Assembly (NCBI GenBank): GCA_963971305.1
Contig: OZ020311.1
Span: 4,340,001-4,404,000 of the forward strand
Source of the DNA: Arcuatula senhousia
Taxonomy: Eukaryota > Mollusca > Bivalvia > Mytilida > Mytilidae
Direction: 5' to 3'
Length of the DNA: 64,000 bases
The notes beneath the pieces are model-generated. The model was not told the origin of the DNA and did not search any database. It saw only the letters and a program-made list of their open reading frames with translations. Shown piece after piece: positions 61,091 through 64,000 of this stretch. Each line of letters opens with the position of its first letter. The stretch's first letter is position 1. Both the position numbers and the translations under genes were made by a program.

Positions 61091-62072
61091 AAACATATAT
61101 GTTTGAATTTTAAACTGAATTCTGAATCTATGAACTGTATGATTGATTTTATTAAATGTTTAAAAAGATTGCAATGTTGTTTTAAATGCACTCTAATCCT
61201 AATAACCATTTCATAAGACAGCGAGCCATTTAGTAAATACATCTTGATAAAATATTTCCTATATACTCTTAATATAGTTATAAAAATGTAATGGAAGGAT
61301 ATGGAGTAAATTAACACAAGACCATAGCACATATGTCAGCATTAACTACAGTGACGTGCCAAAGTATTGCAGCATCTAAAAAAGTCCCCAACTGATCACT
61401 GTTGCTTGAAGTTTTAATAAAAGTTGATAAAAGGGCAAAATATTGGAATACAATGTATTGTATAAAAATAAAGATGTGCGCCATTGAATTCTAAATGATA
61501 TTTTGTCACAAGTTGAAGAGTGAGAATCATATGTACATGTAGTAATTTATGTTGTTGTTAACTTTTTTGCTTATCTGACCTGGAAACAGTCATCAAGATC
61601 CCTGAACCTTTTCAAACATTAGCTTCTTTATTTCAATTGCAACCAAACTGGGTATAGATTATTTAGATTTTCAATGTGTAGTACAACATGGTCATCATAG
61701 TAAAAAATAGACTCTACATATAGGTTATTTGCAAATAAGATTAAGATAAGATTAGAGTTATCCCCATATTAACCAAATTCAAAGCTTTTCTTTATTGTAA
61801 TGCAGACAGTAAAAGGTAGATAAAAAACAATTGATAAAAATATTGTGAAGTTAAGTAGTTAAGTTCTGCAAAAGAACAAAGAAAAAAAAACTCAATGGAT
61901 CAAAGTTGTATATGACTTCTTTGCTCTTCATGTTCATATTGAGTTTGGTATTTTCAACTTTCAGGATAGAGCACTTCTGGTGAGTCTTGAATAAAAAACC
62001 AGAGCACCTGAGTTTACTTTTGTTAGGACTTAAATTTGCGTTGTTGAATTAAATCAAAACTACAATTATTAG
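61091..62072. other. No recognised gene; short Penelope-like tail fragment at 61998-62050
   Basis: The sequence is AT-rich. Close to element 2 is a fragment CCAGAGCACCTGAGTTTAC, TTTGCGTTGTTGAATT of the tail family seen at 10845. The rest has no match. Confidence 0.45.
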
Positions 62073-62074
62073 GT

Positions 62075-63583
62075 TCACGATATGTTTTTGTTCCTGCGGA
62101 TAAAGCGGCTAACAATGTTGTTGTGGTATGTCGTAAATATTATCTGGATGTTTTAATGCATGAAATTAAAGGCTCATGTACTTTCGTCCCCGTGCAAGAT
62201 ACAGAAACCAGTGTTATTGACGATCATACCATAGCAACCACAGCACTTCGAGCAGCCCCTACATACAATAAATTACCTACTATGTACTGGATACCTAAAT
62301 TACACAAAAACCCATATAAATCCCGTTTTATTTCTGCATCAAGTAAATGTTCCTTAACCAATATTTCTAAAGTCTTGTCTCTTGCTTTAACTACAATGAA
62401 AGAATTTATCATCCGATACTGTGATAAAATTTTCGAAAATAGTGGAATAAATCATTTTTGGAGTGTTAAAAATTCTCTTGATGTTTTAGACAAACTTCGG
62501 GCATTTGAAAATACTTTTCAATCCGTAGACAGCTATAACTTTTCCACTTTATATACTAATCTACCTCACAATCTTATCAAAAAGAAATTTGAATATTTAA
62601 TTAAATGGTGCTTTGACAAATCTAAAAGTGACTACATCTGTTCTAAAGTGTCACAAGTATTTAGTAAATCGTTTTTTAGTAACGAAACCCACAAAGGTTA
62701 TGTTAATTGGACCGACATAGAAGTTATTACTGCATTAAACTTTCTTTTAGATAATATTTACATCCGGTTCGGTAAACAAATATATCGCCAAGTCATTGGT
62801 ATTCCAATGGGAACCAATTGTGCTCCACTCATAGCTGATCTGTTTTTATATTGTTACGAATCACAGTTTATGGCCAAGCTACAAAAAGACCCAAACAAAA
62901 ACCACCTTATCGAAACTTTTAACAATACATATAGGTACTTAGATGACATACTTGCTCTAAACAACCCCACATTCTCAAATTTTATAAATGATATATATCC
63001 TAAAGAATTAACCCTAAATAAAGCAAACTCAACCGACAGTAGATGTCCATTTCTAGATTTGGACTTAAGCATTATCAATGGTAGATTGCACACTAAAGTA
63101 TATGATAAACGGGATGACTTTTCATTCCCAATAGTTAATTTTCCGTTTCTTGAAGGAGATGTACCATTAGCTCCAGCTTACGGGGTATACATTTCACAAT
63201 TAGTCAGGTATGCTCGCATTTGCAGTGATGTGTCTGATTTTAATGATAAAAACCGTTTTATTACAGAAAAATTGCTAAAACAAGGTTACCGTTACCACAA
63301 ATTAGTCAAATCTTTTACAAAATTTGCACATAAATATGGACATCTCATCGAAAAATTTGATTGTACACGTAGATTTCTGATTGTTAAAGGAATATCTCAT
63401 CCTGACTTTTATAGCAATGTAGTTTATAAAGCACAAAAATTCAAAAACAAACTTATGGAAATTAAAAACTGGCTTAAAAACCTTTTGAAAAAAGGATACG
63501 AATTCAATGTTTTAGTAAAATCTTTGCATTTGGTATGTTTTGGCAGAAATATTGATAGCTTGATAGTAACTTTAAAACGTTAA
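62075..63583 (+). pseudogene. Penelope-like reverse transcriptase, 5'-truncated (element 2)
   Basis: About 500 codons are open from RYVFVPADKAANNVVVVC through MYWIPKLHKNPYKSRFISAS, FSTLYTNLPH, IGIPMGTNCAPLIADLFLY, YRYLDDILALNN, KVYDKRDDFSFPIVNFPF to a stop at 63583. Relative to element 1 about 250-300 N-terminal residues are missing. At motif A the Asp before FSTLYT is Asn (codon 62537-62539), which should abolish polymerase activity even though the frame is open. No GIY-YIG domain follows. It belongs to a different subfamily from element 1. Confidence 0.85.
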
Positions 63584-64000
63584 ATTTTCACTTTGTATCC
63601 ACTGTATTATTTATAAGCACCACAGCGATCAAGTATGTCGGTTCTGTATGGTGATACAACTCTTAATCATTCATTGTTTTGACGTGGGGTGTCGGATTTA
63701 GAACTGATGTATTTGATTCTTTTACATCAAACGATAAATGTTTCTTAGCTAGTTGTCAGTAACTTCGAGTGTTCTCAAGAGAGTTCCTCCTTGTCTTGTT
63801 GTTTTCGTACAGTATTTTGTCTTAGGTTCTCTCTTGTTGAATTGAACTTTTGTCGATTGAGTTTTACAGTGTGTTTTATATGTAGCTTTGTGCAAGCTTA
63901 TCAATAGGGGGAAGGTTGGATCCAAAAAACTAGTTTAACCCCGCCACATTTTATATGTGCCTGTCCTAAGCCAGGAAACTTTGCCAAAGCCTTTGTTTGT
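63584..64000 (+). mobile_element. 3' tail of element 2 with hairpin motif
   Basis: The tail is non-coding and ends with AGTTTAACCCCGCCACATT and TGCCTGTCCTAAGCCAGG, where CCTG and CAGG can pair. This motif also ends element 3 (21107-21160) and the orphan at 480-536. The true 3' end may be beyond the window. Confidence 0.6.

Overview
The window is animal nuclear DNA: AT-rich, with spliced genes, long introns, many minisatellites and many transposon remnants. The repeat families (short elements with terminal hairpins and internal tandem repeats, Penelope-type reverse transcriptases, B-box/NHL gene duplicates) suggest a marine bivalve, most likely a mytilid mussel. The organism is inferred from repeat style only.

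The main host gene is the 5' two thirds of a CEP192 (Spd-2) orthologue on the + strand. It covers nineteen coding exons from 25274 to 52798 that join without a phase error into 1545 codons and run off the window after the first ASH/Spd-2-type domain. Its 7.9 kb first intron holds an oppositely oriented five-exon hAT-derived gene (31806 to 26113) with a BED-like zinc finger and a hAT dimerisation domain, broken by one single-base frameshift. Other CEP192 introns hold at least four non-autonomous elements, one MITE, retroelement tails, a cluster of decayed copies of the end of exon 13, and a 120-bp tandem copy of exon 17.

Two paralogous B-box/coiled-coil/NHL-like (TRIM-type, RING-less) genes lie on the - strand at 4568-7206 and 53214-59131. 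They share coding sequence, a 5'-UTR intron acceptor and several hundred bases of flank on both sides, so they are segmental duplicates. Each has expanded a different but adjacent 63-bp (21-codon) module in the linker between coiled coil and propeller: 16 units in the first, 68 units (4.3 kb) in the second. Both copies now carry frameshifts or stops. The first also has a 77-bp, 20-copy minisatellite in its 3' flank, and a Penelope-like element and a non-LTR fragment inserted in its 5' flank.

Layout: 1-2.6 kb repeats; 2.9-7.2 kb minisatellite and TRIM-like copy 1; 7.6-11.1 kb retroelements in its 5' flank; 11.4-16.5 kb about 30-bp minisatellite with two duplicated retroelement-tail inserts; 16.5-25.2 kb mostly non-coding with one long inverted repeat and a decayed retroelement 3' end; 25.3-52.8 kb CEP192 with nested hAT gene; 53.2-59.1 kb TRIM-like copy 2; 59.9-61.1 kb terminal-hairpin element; 62.1-64.0 kb second Penelope-like reverse transcriptase. 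Copy 2 and everything after it probably lie inside the next CEP192 intron.
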